Assembly (NCBI RefSeq): GCF_001625305.1
Contig: NW_017804465.1
Span: 434,433 to 498,432, forward strand
Source of the DNA: Branchiostoma belcheri
Taxonomy: Eukaryota; Chordata; Leptocardii; Amphioxiformes; Branchiostomatidae
Direction of reading: 5' to 3'
Length of the DNA: 64,000 bases
Of this stretch, positions 42,600 to 52,524 are shown one piece after another. Below the pieces are notes generated by a model. That model did no database searches. It saw only the letters and a program-made list of their open reading frames with translations, and was not told the origin of the DNA. Both the position numbers and the translations under genes were made by a program. Position 1 is the stretch's first letter, and each line of letters opens with the position of its first letter.

Positions 42600-43250
42600 C
42601 GGTCAACGGCAAATGAAGGCCAAAACATGAGTGCAATACCTAAATGTAGAAAAATGGAGCCCCTGAAAGACTTGCCCACAGGAATAAAGTCAGTTTACGT
42701 CGAGGTTAGAACGTTAGTCGGTGACGCCATCATTACATGCAGCACGCGGTGTGGTCTAATATGTTAGGATACTGGCAACATTTTGCTGTTGATGATATGT
42801 CTACAATTGTCAGCAGTCGTTGTGAACATTATACATTACATACATTCAGGACGTTTGGCATCTCAGCAGATGTTTTGTTTTAATTGTGTTAAGTCAATAT
42901 GTGCATGTAATCTGTCACTACGCTCTGTTTGTTTAACCTGTTGGATGTTGTTAAGGCCTAATAAGTGCGCAATTCAGCGTTTTCGTTTTACAGCACTGCT
43001 ACATGCTTGTTGATTATTGAAAATAAAACTTATTATAATTAATAATAAGTTTATTCATTCTATTCTTCACTCAATACAGCGTTTTTATACACTAGTAAGT
43101 CTATATACGTCTTGACACAATTAGCTTTCATGTGACCGTAAGGTTAATAATTACTCAAACGTCGGATCGCAAGCGAGCACAGGTCTCGTTCTGTTGCTGA
43201 CGTTTTGTGACGAGGGAAATTTTACTACAATGTATATAAATAACTAGCAT
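42600..43250. other. Intergenic region between PFAS and sulfotransferase
   Basis: The divergent interval contains no exon I can support. A TA-rich stretch at 43020-43050 and a CpG-containing stretch at 43155-43215 (acgtcggatcgcaagcgag) are the only notable compositional features. Confidence 0.35.
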
Positions 43251-43298
43251 ATGGAAGAGATACCATTCTTTACCGGCGTCCAGAAGCAACCAGTATGA

Positions 43299-46162
43299 GC
43301 ATCAACATTGCCCATCCAACCTTTGGCTCGCCTTTTCATAAAAAGGCGTGAGGTTCTTCCATCGCGCGACCATCGCGCGGTGGAACTAGTGGAGTCATTT
43401 GAAGTGAGAGACGACGACGTTTTCGTGTCAGCGTACGTCAAGTCAGGTAAGGCCTTTAATCTGCTAAAGTTTAGTATGAGGTGAAACGTAATAAGTAACT
43501 TACCTGTCACACATTCAGAACCTTCCCCTAAACATCAGCCGACCAAGGTTGGCTGAATTTCGGGGACAGTCGGATCAGATTTAGGTCAGGCCTACCTTTT
43601 TATACGAATCGAATCAAATTTGAGTGAAATTTGACTGCCAACCACTCCCCGACCTACTACCAAACACCAGCCAACCATGGCCCAACCTTTTGTACACACC
43701 CGAATGATGTTTTTAACATTTTGAAACATTCGGCGCAGTCAAACAGTAGCCGACCCAGCCGAACGCCAGCCGACCTTGCTTCCGACCTACTTCTAACCAT
43801 GGTTGAGGGAGTTCGGCTAACGTTCGGAAGGCCATATTCGGCTATGTAGGACCTGGGCTTGACGGTACATGTCCTAAAACCTTTTTTAGACGTAGGGGTA
43901 GTCGTTTGTTAATCAATTAGTACGAAAAAAAGAGAGCCAGATAAAAACACCAAAAAGCACACCAGAAACAAACCTTAGCATAAACCTCTGCTCGGAGAGT
44001 ACACTTTATAACTTTTGTATGTCTTCTTTTATGAGTCCAGGCACAACATGGGTACAACAGATCGTGTCTCTACTGTCTACTGAGGGCGATCTGAGCGAAG
44101 TGAACAAGATCCCGATATTTGTCCGGGTGCCATGGCTGGAGATAATGGACCGGACGGGGTCCCGGGAGCCGCTGCCCAAAGTGCTGAGAGACGCCCCCTC
44201 CCCCCGCCTCATGAAGACCCACATGCCGTATCACCTGTTACCTAAACAGGCGAGGGAGGGGAAGGGGAAGGTTTGTACAGTAGCCGTAGTCTCTACCAGG
44301 GATGAGTAGAAATTTGCCAAATAGACAGATAACATGCCAGCTGCAGGTTGGTCCTCCAGACATGCAGTACAGTTTGCGGCAAACTCTTCTATTTAGCGAA
44401 CCAAGTCCTCTAGCGCTAGTGGATCCTAGTGGGTTCCCAAAGCATGGTAGAGACTACGGTGGCTGTGTCCTTACGTTTAAAAATGAAACCTTCCGATATT
44501 CAGTAAAGGTTACATGTAAGGACATGTTACACATGGTCATTGAAACGTCATGAATATTATGAAAACATCTCTCCAGCAAAAAATTACCTAGTTTGCCATT
44601 TTTCATCAAAATACATATAAAAAATGATACTTTTTTCCAGATCATCTACTGCGCGAGGAATGTGAAAGACGTGGTGGTGTCTTTGCACAAGATGAGGGAG
44701 GGCTTCGAGCATCTTCCTTGTGGAACGTTTGACGAAAACTTCCAAGAATTCATTAATCCCGAACAAGGTAAATTTCTTAAGTCCGGTCCTGACCTTCATT
44801 TTGTACAGGTATATCAACAATATTTTGTAAGGACAGAATCATAGATACGAATAATGGAAATGTAATATTTGCATGGTCTTCCCTAACAAACTGTCATTGT
44901 CGATGACGACCCAGATTTATAAGATATGGTTACCAGTCCCTCCAACTCTGCCCTGCTACTTGTAATTGTTACATAATGTAACCCAGCACCACAGGGTGTC
45001 TGCTACAGCATCAGTTACTATGCTGACAGACGTTTGGTCCAGGCCATTGACTTAATTTGATGTTTCAAACATCTTCAACAGCTGCCTTCGGTTTCTGGTG
45101 GGACGTGATCTCGGAATACTGGCGTCACAAGGATGACAAAAACATGCTCTTCCTCAAATTTGAGGACCTGAAGGAGGTAAGATCCACGTTATTTATTATT
45201 TTATTATGCAAAGGGAGGTTACAGAGAGGCCCTGTTGTTAGGCATGATCATGTAGTTTCTCCTACCTCATGTCTGTATCTGTATCCGTATAGCCGGTATA
45301 ACCGCCCTTCGCAGGCGCGCGGCAGCTAGCTAGCTATAGTACACAGAATGACCTGATACACCCAATCTCATTTTGCACATTTAATTGCAGGAGTTGTTTA
45401 AAGCTTTCTAGTAATGATGCCCCAACTGTGCTTGGTGGCAACCGGAATTCCTCTCTCTGATAGGTCTTGGAAAATACGAGTTTTTGACCACCTCAATTCT
45501 TTGTGACACAATCTCTTGCTGTCAAAGGCTGATTGGAATTCTCGTCCCCTTGTTTGAAGGATCTGCGAGGAAACGTGGTGAAGATCGCAAATTTTCTGGG
45601 CAAGACTCTGTCAGACCCGCGCATTGATGAGGTGACAGCTATGTGTACCTTCTCTGCCATGAGAGACAACGATGCTACAAACTTTTCTCGAACTGAAGCG
45701 TTCAGAGACCTAACCAAAGCAGGGTTTGAATTCATTCGAAAAGGTATGTGGTCGCTTATCTGTATCTGTATAGCTGGTATACAGTAACACACCGGCTTAG
45801 ACTCGCCCTTGGTTTTTATTGCATATTGCGCCATTTGTTTATATCTAGGAAGTACTTTCTAACACAAAGGAAATATGGGATTCCCCGTCCCCCGTCTACA
45901 TGTATGTGAAGGCCCTGATTTTTGTCCTACATCTAGTTCTAGCAAAATATAGAATTTTAAGCTTGATTTTAGTACATTGTATTAGAATTGATTTCAAAGC
46001 TGGACACACTTAGCTTATTATTTTCATTGTCATTGTTTATGCCGTTCCTCAGGAAGGGTGGGAGACTGGAAAAACTCGCTCAGTTCAGAACAGAGTAAAA
46101 TCCTGGATGACATCCACAGGGAGAGAATGGCGGGGGTTGATTTGACATTTGAGTTTGAGTAA
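43299..46162 (+). CDS. Cytosolic sulfotransferase (SULT family), 5' end unresolved
   Basis: Transfers sulfate from PAPS to hydroxyl or amine groups of small molecules. Six exons: about 43299-43446, 44041-44270, 44641-44767, 45082-45176, 45560-45743 and 46053-46162 (TAA). All junctions keep phase; about 297 aa in total, the usual SULT length. Seen in order: FEVRDDDVF, the PAPS loop KSGTTW (split by intron 1), catalytic His in MKTHMP, the phosphate-binding CARNVKD segment, FLKFEDLKE, and the C-terminal RKGRVGDWKN motif. The residue before KSG is Val where the family has Pro (YVKSG for YPKSG). No in-frame ATG follows a TGA at 43296, so either an upstream exon supplies the start or the first exon is damaged. 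The closest subfamily is not determined. Convergent with the decarboxylase. Confidence 0.88.
43536..43855 (+). repeat. GCCGAAC-rich interspersed repeat, copy 1
   Basis: Shares with 50370-50720 the ordered phrases gtcggatcagatttagg / gtctgaccagatttagg, tatacgaat, taacattttgaaacattcgg and ctaaccatggttg, and repeated accagccgac / gttcggc words. Both copies are in plus orientation. It lies in sulfotransferase intron 1. Confidence 0.65.
44284..44459. mobile_element. MITE with TCTACCA terminal inverted repeats, copy 3
   Basis: ccgtagtctctacca at the left and its exact complement at the right (44445-44459) form a 15-bp perfect terminal repeat. The interior has aaatagacagataacatgcc. It sits 13 bases after the exon 2 donor of the sulfotransferase. 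Confidence 0.7.
44860..45062 (+). repeat. X-box-bearing interspersed repeat, copy f
   Basis: Shares atatggttaccagtccc, acataatgtaacccagcacc and ctgctacagcatcagttac. It ends 20 bases before sulfotransferase exon 4. Confidence 0.65.
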
Positions 46163-46363
46163 TCTGAAGACACACCCTGCGTTTTTTTTTCAAGAGCTAT
46201 CATCATCAGTCAAAGTAGACGTTCTAAACAGCGATTTCATCAGTCCAACGTTTGGCAGTGGTTCTGTCACCTTCCGCCGGTATTTAGGTCATAATAGGTA
46301 ACTAATTCGAAGCAGCGCCTTTCATGTTGATTCAGTGTTGAAATGTTTACCTACATTTTGCCT

Positions 46364-46369
46364 TTTATT
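46364..46369 (-). terminator. Candidate polyadenylation signal of the decarboxylase
   Basis: AATAAA on the minus strand about 120 bases after the decarboxylase stop (46489). It lies upstream, in plus coordinates, of the sulfotransferase signal, so the two 3' ends overlap. Confidence 0.5.
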
Positions 46370-46392
46370 AGTAGGATACTAAATATCAACGA

Positions 46393-46398
46393 AATAAA
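46393..46398 (+). terminator. Candidate polyadenylation signal of the sulfotransferase
   Basis: AATAAA 230 bases after the sulfotransferase stop codon at 46162. Confidence 0.55.
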
Positions 46399-46488
46399 GT
46401 TCAAAAGAGCTCGAGTGCAAATTTAACAATGTTAAAATACAAAGCAGTACTGGACAGTACTGGACTACCATGTTGGCACTGGCTTGTT

Positions 46489-49400
46489 CTAAGCATTGCT
46501 TTGAGCTGACCCCCAAAGATGACCACGTTTCTCCCGAATCAAGGAGAAGCATAGATCCATGTGCTCAATGTGGGTCCTGAAACACAGGACACAGACACGT
46601 AGGTAGTACTGGTCGCCCAGCACGGCAGCAGTCATGAAGATTTTCCCATCAGAAAGCAGGTCCTCCAGGAGCTGTTGGTTGAAGTTGTTGATGTCGACGT
46701 CAGGTGGCGCTGTAGCACGGAACAGCACCACGGACAGCTCCGGCTCCAATGGCAGCTCGAATTCACCAGTTTCTGTACATTGAGAAAGAACGACTCTTTA
46801 GTTTATAGTCAGCTCAGTATAAACTCTGAGATAATCAAGTATATTCCAACTCCAAACGGGTAAACGCCAATTCCCAGAGAGTGCCTGAAACATGTGAACC
46901 AAAAAAAGGACGCTATAGCTATGACACGCTATAGCTACAATGTATGACACTGAGACAAAATGTCGGTTTTGTACCTTTCAGTTTCCGGTAGAAGTAACGT
47001 GCCAGTAGGAGTTTCTCCTCCAGGGCCTCACGGAAAACTCCAACACCAAACACGTTCAGCGGAAGCCACATCTGAGCACCTCTGCAAGGAACAGCCCAAC
47101 AAAATACTACACGTATTCCGAGGTTTCTGTTAAAGGTATTCAGTGCAATTTCAGGGCGGCAAAACAAGAATATTCTGAATGAGGAAATCTGTCTGATATT
47201 GCATACACACAAACCCATCCACAAACCTACCCAAAACAATACCTCCGGGAACACTCACCTGAAAGACCTGGTCAGTTCAAAGGACAGCTCACACGGAGAC
47301 AGGTGTTCAGCTGAAAAGAACTGCATCCCCGTGTACACGCTGGGTGTTTGTTCCAAGGAGCAGGTCTGTTGGAGCTTCTCTCCATCTTTCACCACAAGAA
47401 CTCCTACACCACTGGATATGAATAACCCTGAGAATGTAACGCCGATTAGCCTGTTTCCATGGCCTACAAAAAACCTAGCTCGAAGGCTCCAGGGCAAACA
47501 TGCCCCCAAGGAGCACGCTGGCTACAGGTACTCATCGGCCAAGCGTGTTATGGGTCTGGCATCTAGGCTAGTGGGATATAGCCTTCTGTGCAGTGGTGAC
47601 CATCGTTTATATTATTTGGGTAGGGGTTGCAGCTTTGCGATGTTTAATATGGGTAACGATTCTCAACGCCGCAAACCTAGATTGTTTTCACCGAAAGAAA
47701 GCAGACCTTCGATGGGTGCGTAATTGACAACCGCACGTAGCCCATGTTCAACATCGCAAAAAAACTGCTCCTTCAAAATAAGCAGCAGAGGAGAGCAATC
47801 ACTTGTTATGTCTCCCCATCCAATTTGCAATGGAGAAGTTGAAAAAAAAGACAGAGAAAGATGTAAAGAAACAAATAGTGACTTGTGGATTTCAAAGTTT
47901 CGCGTACATTATTTCGCACAAACCTTTGTGTGGATTCACCACAAGTGAATCGCTCCGCTCCACGCCAACAAACAGCTGTTTCATGTCGTCACAGAGAGCG
48001 AAGAACCCTCCGTACGCGGCGTCCACGTGCAGCCAGAGCTGGTGACGTTCACACACGTCAGCGATGTCGTCCACAGGATCCACACTTCCCGTCAGCGTGG
48101 TGCCCACAGTGGCCACGACCAGGAACGGCAGCAAACCGGCCTGGTTACAAGAAAGTTTTAAAAAAGGGAATTATATAACATTAATATTTGTACCAAAACT
48201 TGAGAAATTTTAGTTGAATACAATATTGACATAATAGTAGGGCCGATAACGCACTAGTGCAACCATTAACAGACAGACATGCACATGTCTTGAATAAAAA
48301 GAAGAAAGACTTGATAGAATTCTCTCACTTCCTTATCTTCCTTGATCTGTTTCTCAAGATCCAATGTTGACATCTTGAACGATTTGTCCACTGAAGTTTT
48401 CCTCAGAACGGCCTCCCGCATTCCAACTGCCCGAAGTCCCTTCTGCACAGCATAGTGGGTGAACTCACTACAGTAGATCACACACCTGTGGAGAGAGGAC
48501 ACCAATCTAAAATCCCATGAAAAGCTGGTATAAATAGCAGATACACTTTGAAGTACAGTAATGGCTTACACACCTGTGAAAGTCTGCGGCTTTGAGCTGC
48601 CTGCTGTCCCGTGCGACAGCTAACGCCGTGAGAGTGGCGAGAGAACCTCCCGATGAAATGTTCCCGGCATGCCCTGCGGGGTAGCCGAACAGGTCTGCCA
48701 CCCATTGGATCAGCCTGTTTTCTATCTGCACAGCTGCTGGGCTCTCCATATGAACCGCTGTTGTTTCATGATAGAAAATTTTAAAAAATGACATACGTAC
48801 AGTCTACCACCAGACACACACATGGTCCCAACTGAAAAGCATTTAGAAACGACCAAAATGAACGGGCACGACCCAGATGGCTTATTCAATCTGTCACTCT
48901 AATAATACATGTATGTCTTTGGACGATGTATGTGTATGATATGTCTATAGATTTTTCAGGACTTCAAATGATGTAACTTTTATCTTTTCTATATATATAT
49001 GTTTTGCCAAGAACTGGTCCATGTGCATGCATGCCAGGGGAGTTGGTCCGCTAGAGAGTACAGTTTTCGAGTAACATGTAGAGTTAGGGTTATGGAAACT
49101 ATGGAAATTATGCAAACGGTACTCTCAATTGGAACAATTCTTCTGGCATATTTATCTCTCTATTTGACCAACTTCTACTCTTTTAAACACGTTAAAAGTT
49201 ACATACTCGAGTACGTGGTGAAGACTGCCGGAAGAAAACCGCCCAGTGCTGCGGGATATGTACCATGGCCAGACGGGATAAAACCTAGGAACATCGGATG
49301 ACCCGGGATAACTCCGGCTCTCACCAAACGGTCGTTGAAGTCCTGCATTACGTAGTCTGTATAAACATGAAAATGGGGGAAATCTATTGATAATCGATTT

Positions 49401-50077
49401 GATATTACATACTATATGTCTGATATTTGTGGTAGTGCATGACCTAAACGCTTCCCTTCCGGATCCTCTTACAATCTGATATCCGGTACATGTATACTGT
49501 TTCTATATACTTGTGTCCATAGAGAAAACAAATCTATCTTTGGTGCTGAACGCTATTCTGACATGGGAAAACATTCTTGTCCTTGGCGCTGAACACGATC
49601 TGCACACAGACAAACTGTCCTTGGTGCTGAACACCATACCCCCAATGGAAAACAGGCCCGTCCTTTTAGTTTTACATCACTAAAATGCGCACATCTGTTT
49701 CCTTTCTCTATGGCCATGGCTTTTAAGTGTAGCAACAGTTTTCTCAATTAGTCTTCTGTTTATAAATGCAATACAATCTTATATTTTACACGCCAGTTAC
49801 CACTGTCTCTTATGACTGGAGGAAAACAGTAATGTCTCTCACCAAAGTCAACTGGGCTTTCGCTGATTTCCCCCGTAGTTTCAAAACTTCCTCGGTCCAA
49901 TACCTTGATCGGGTCACAGGTCAACCTTGTTACGTTGTCATCGTGCGCGTTGATCAGCTGTACGGTCTTTTTAGTCATGGCCTCCCGGTCCACCTCTTTG
50001 ACCTCTAAAACTGAGGTCTTTACTTTGAGGTCTGCTAGCCTCTGACGAAGGTCGTGTTCTTCGTTCTTTTTTGCCAT
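46489..50077 (-). CDS. Group II PLP-dependent amino-acid decarboxylase, bacterial-like type
   Basis: Predicted exons: 50077-49843, 49356-49203, 48757-48574, 48485-48329, 48140-47924, 47427-47259, 47081-46975 and 46772-46489 (TAG). About 500 aa. Seen in order: GHPMFLGFIPSG, ESPAAVQIENRLIQW, ISSGGSLATLTAL, HVDAAYGG, the PLP-lysine motif NPHKG (Lys about 315), MWLPLNVFGVG, and the C-terminal FRTHIEHMDL. These are hallmarks of aromatic/diaminobutyrate-type decarboxylases, and the wording matches bacterial family members more than animal AADC, HDC or CSAD. The substrate is unknown. The start MAKKNEEHDL follows an acceptor-like ctttctag, so a leader exon is likely. All junctions keep phase except exon 2 to 3, where the GT donor at 49202 leaves the frame off by one. 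Confidence 0.85.
47430..47920. other. Decarboxylase intron 5, no further feature
   Basis: An open plus-strand frame (47199-47723) crosses exon 6 and this intron but has no domain or codon pattern; it is treated as chance. No repeat was recognised. Confidence 0.4.
48830..49200. other. Decarboxylase intron 2 with MITE fragment
   Basis: The phrase atgccaggggagttggtccg followed by ctagagagtacagtttt near 49030-49075 resembles the interior of the TCTACCA MITE copies 1 and 2. No terminal repeats remain. Confidence 0.35.
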
Positions 50078-50369
50078 ATTGCATTGGCTAGAAAGAAATT
50101 GATAACGGTTCATTATAACGCTTCATTCATTACCTTGTTTCCCATACATGTTGGTGTAAACTGTATCCCCAGTTTATCATGCCATTACTACAATGCAGTA
50201 TTGGCTCGTATACAAAGCCCTTAACAACAAACTGCCTTCCTACATTACTGCAGAGGCCAAAGTACAAGGTCATCCAGACAAAGCACAAACAATCAACTGG
50301 TTGTCCCCAAACCTTAAGCCCCTAGGCCTATCACACATTCAAGACCATCCCACGACCCGAGTGCACCCG

Positions 50370-50720
50370 AACACCGGCCGACCACGTTAATATTCGGCTG
50401 ACGTTCGGGAGCAGTCTGACCAGATTTAGGCCACGCCTAGCTTTCTATACGAATAGAAACGAACTTGAGTCCAATTTTGAGCCAAATAGTGATCTGCTGA
50501 CATGTAGCCGAACACCAGTCAATCATATCCGTACCTCCCTATACCAACCAATGTTTTAAACATTTTGAAACATTCGGCTAGCGCAGCCGAATAGTAGCCG
50601 ACACCGCCGAACACCAGCCGACCTAGCCAAAATACTCCGACATACTCCTATTAGTCCTAACCATGGTTGCATAAAGTTCAAAGTTCAGTTCAAAGTTCAG
50701 GGCTATGTGTTCGGGACGCC
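50370..50720 (+). repeat. GCCGAAC-rich interspersed repeat, copy 2
   Basis: Second copy of 43536-43855, sharing aacattttgaaacattcggc, caccagccgacc and taaccatggttg. It is upstream of the decarboxylase start. Confidence 0.65.
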
Positions 50721-52318
50721 ATGTGTGACAGGGGCTTTACGAGAGAGTCGGAAGATCTATAGGCTACCGCGGATCCATTGTCTAGAACAGTCTGCCACCA
50801 AAAAAGGCATGGCCGAAATCTGGCTTCCTTTAACATAAGAGACTTTCAAAGATACAGAAATGACCAAAACGAAAGAACACGAACCATGTAACAGGTCTGG
50901 TTGGATGGCTGTCAAAGAAAGGCCCTACGCCGGTAAAACCCCTAGGCTAGCCTGTGGTGAATGATTACCAGCTGCAGGCTAATTATATAACCTTAACGTT
51001 AACTATGGATCTGACATTGAGATAGGTGCCTTACCGTCAACTGCAACGTTTTGGTACCTCTCGTACAAAAAGACCTCTATGCGTTGGTCAAAGTTGCTGT
51101 AATAATAAGAAACCTACGGTCTGAGTGTGTCTGTCGGAAAGCCAAGAAATGTCTACTGTTTACCCAGCAGAGAAAATGACCCTGGCCCAGTGCAAAGGTC
51201 GATCATGGGGGCAAACAGAGGACAATCGCCCGCGGCTGTGCAAGAAGAAACGCACACAAATTCAGACAAAGGCAGATATGTCAGGGAGGCTATTAACGTT
51301 AATATCAAACTTGACAGGATCATCCTCAGGTAATTGTACAAATTCTCCCACTAATGACAGGATCTTCCTTACTAAAAAAATGGATGCTATTGTCATAAAA
51401 AGCCTGTTACCTTTCCCCTGAGAAGATTATGTTATATGATTATGTCACTATCTCTATCCCCCTCGCCAGTACTAAAAGACTATGTACAGAACTCTTTCCT
51501 TCACCAGTCAATCAGACTCTATAACCAGACTGTACAGATAGAGTCTGGCACAAGATAATGTACTGTTTTTATAAATTATAGTTGTTGTAAATATATAATA
51601 TTTTGACATTTTATCATGTAAATATCAACGCCATTCAGGCAACATTGTATGTCATGTTTGTCTGCTATGTTTGGTATCTTAATAAAGAATTGAGAATTTT
51701 TGGCAGCGTTTGTATGTAACGTTATACAGTATATGTAACGTGGTTTATCACCATAACTCAAGAATGAAGTTTGGTATAGGCAAGGAGGTTTAACTCCATG
51801 GTATAGGTGGGTAGGTCTTGACCTGTTAACGTTAGATCTTTCGATATATTGTAAATTCCTTGATCATCTTGGATCAAATCCGTCCACAAATTGAATGATT
51901 TCACCAAATATCCACAAACTGGAAATGGCGCAAACTCATTTATAACATTTTATTTATGCAAACGACCCTGGTCTGAAAGCAGCCTTATGCACAGAGGTAA
52001 TTAACTCACTGTTCAACATAATGTCGCTAGATGACGCTTTATTTAGAAGACGTCATTTGGGAATAGGCAAGTTGGACTTTACCACTAGGTTATCGGGAAC
52101 CAGGAAAGAAAACCATCTATAGGTACACCAATTTCTCTGTCAACATGCACCAAAAAGTAGATGTTATAACAGTTTTATATACGATAGAAATTTTTAAATA
52201 TCTGAATTCATTTTATCATTAGCTCCAGGTAATACTTTAGGTAAAACCTAAAAGTATTCGTTCTTATTTTTGTACTTCACGAAGCTTACACACCTATTAT
52301 TTCTGTGGTATCGCCCAA
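50720..52318. other. Intergenic region between decarboxylase and HERC2
   Basis: No exon supported. The interval is AT-rich and contains short open frames of no recognisable content. 50193-50330 encodes a short stretch (YKALNNKLPSYIT) reminiscent of the C-terminal region of some LINE reverse transcriptases, too short to call. Confidence 0.35.
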
Positions 52319-52329
52319 GCCGCCATCTT
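52319..52329 (-). promoter_or_regulatory. YY1-like site upstream of HERC2
   Basis: gccgccatctt is the reverse complement of AAGATGGCGGC, the core YY1 site often found near transcription starts. It lies about 200 bases before the HERC2 start codon. No TATA box is visible. Confidence 0.4.
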
Positions 52330-52524
52330 CCCTTGCTAGCCGAAGAAAGTACCCCCGATTTTCTGACATCGCAAAATGTAAAGCGGCTTTTATGAACAAT
52401 CCATTAACCTACAGTAGATTTTAGACTTAGTAGCGGACGCTGCGCATCTTTTTGGTCCTAGCAATGTTCACCTGACGAACAGCTTTTCCGTGTTTCTGTG
52501 GAAATCGTCCCGGTTTCGCTCGCG

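Noticed and set aside
47199-47723. 174-aa plus-strand open frame
   Set aside because: It is antisense to decarboxylase exon 6 and runs into the adjacent intron; composition shows no protein-like pattern.
50193-50390. Possible LINE reverse-transcriptase remnant (YKALNNKLPSYIT)
   Set aside because: Only about a dozen residues look similar; nothing before or after supports it.
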